From Bacteroidota bacterium (GTDB taxonomy: Bacteria > Bacteroidota > Bacteroidia > Bacteroidales > UBA1556): a stretch of 12,980 bases of DNA. The notes below the pieces were generated by a model. The model was given only the letters and a program-made list of their open reading frames with translations, was not told the DNA's origin and did no database searches. Positions 12,944 to 12,980 of the stretch are shown piece by piece (position 1 is the stretch's first letter; each line of letters opens with the position of its first letter). The position numbers and the translations under genes were made by a program. Location of the stretch: contig QMPB01000070.1 of the NCBI GenBank assembly GCA_003648395.1, positions 1 to 12,980 on the forward strand, given 5' to 3'.

Positions 12944-12980
12944 ATGTTTAAAATTTATTAATTCGGTGATACCTGCCTAC

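Noticed and set aside
12944..12980. 3' end of a gene upstream of the first permease
   Set aside because: All three minus-strand frames contain a stop here and two could be gene ends (for example one ending in Val-Ser-Pro-Asn). Fewer than 11 codons are visible, so no gene can be called.

Overview
The window looks like chromosomal DNA from a member of the Bacteroidota. It is strongly AT-rich. Five forward transcription units begin just downstream of an exact TAnnTTTG box, the -7 element typical of this phylum, and starts lack convincing Shine-Dalgarno sequences. Type IX secretion (T9SS) C-terminal sorting domains occur twice. Most of the content is ordinary housekeeping, transport and surface biology. 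I found no convincing new defence, mobile or biosynthetic system.

Left part (1-1670, minus strand): an ECF sigma factor is followed 44 bp later by apbE, a secreted FAD:protein FMN transferase. The 3' end of apbE overlaps the start of a further signal-peptide gene that leaves the window. The three look like one operon, and no anti-sigma gene lies between sigma and apbE.

Left-centre (1671-3613, plus strand): a divergent promoter region leads to a 100-residue HEAT-like protein with its own promoter and terminator. Next comes rocD, a complete ornithine aminotransferase that ends in a strong hairpin terminator.

Centre (3650-4884): two minus-strand remnants form a decaying surface-protein locus. 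One is an outer-membrane beta-barrel gene cut in two by an in-frame TAA. The other is an orphan T9SS sorting domain with no cargo body. A 419-bp non-coding stretch follows, holding an inverted-repeat cluster and the gcvP promoter.

Right-centre (4885-10575, plus strand): this holds a full-length fused glycine decarboxylase (gcvP), a T9SS-secreted protein of unknown function, and a membrane protein of the LPG-synthase/flippase transmembrane family. Promoters or terminators separate them, so each appears to be transcribed alone.

Right end (10563-12980, minus strand): two paralogous ABC-2 permeases of the YbhS/YbhR type probably form a heterodimeric exporter. Its ATPase and membrane-fusion protein would be expected upstream, beyond the right edge. 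The permeases are separated by about 170 bp that contain a degenerate GGCAGT-type repeat unlike the surrounding DNA.
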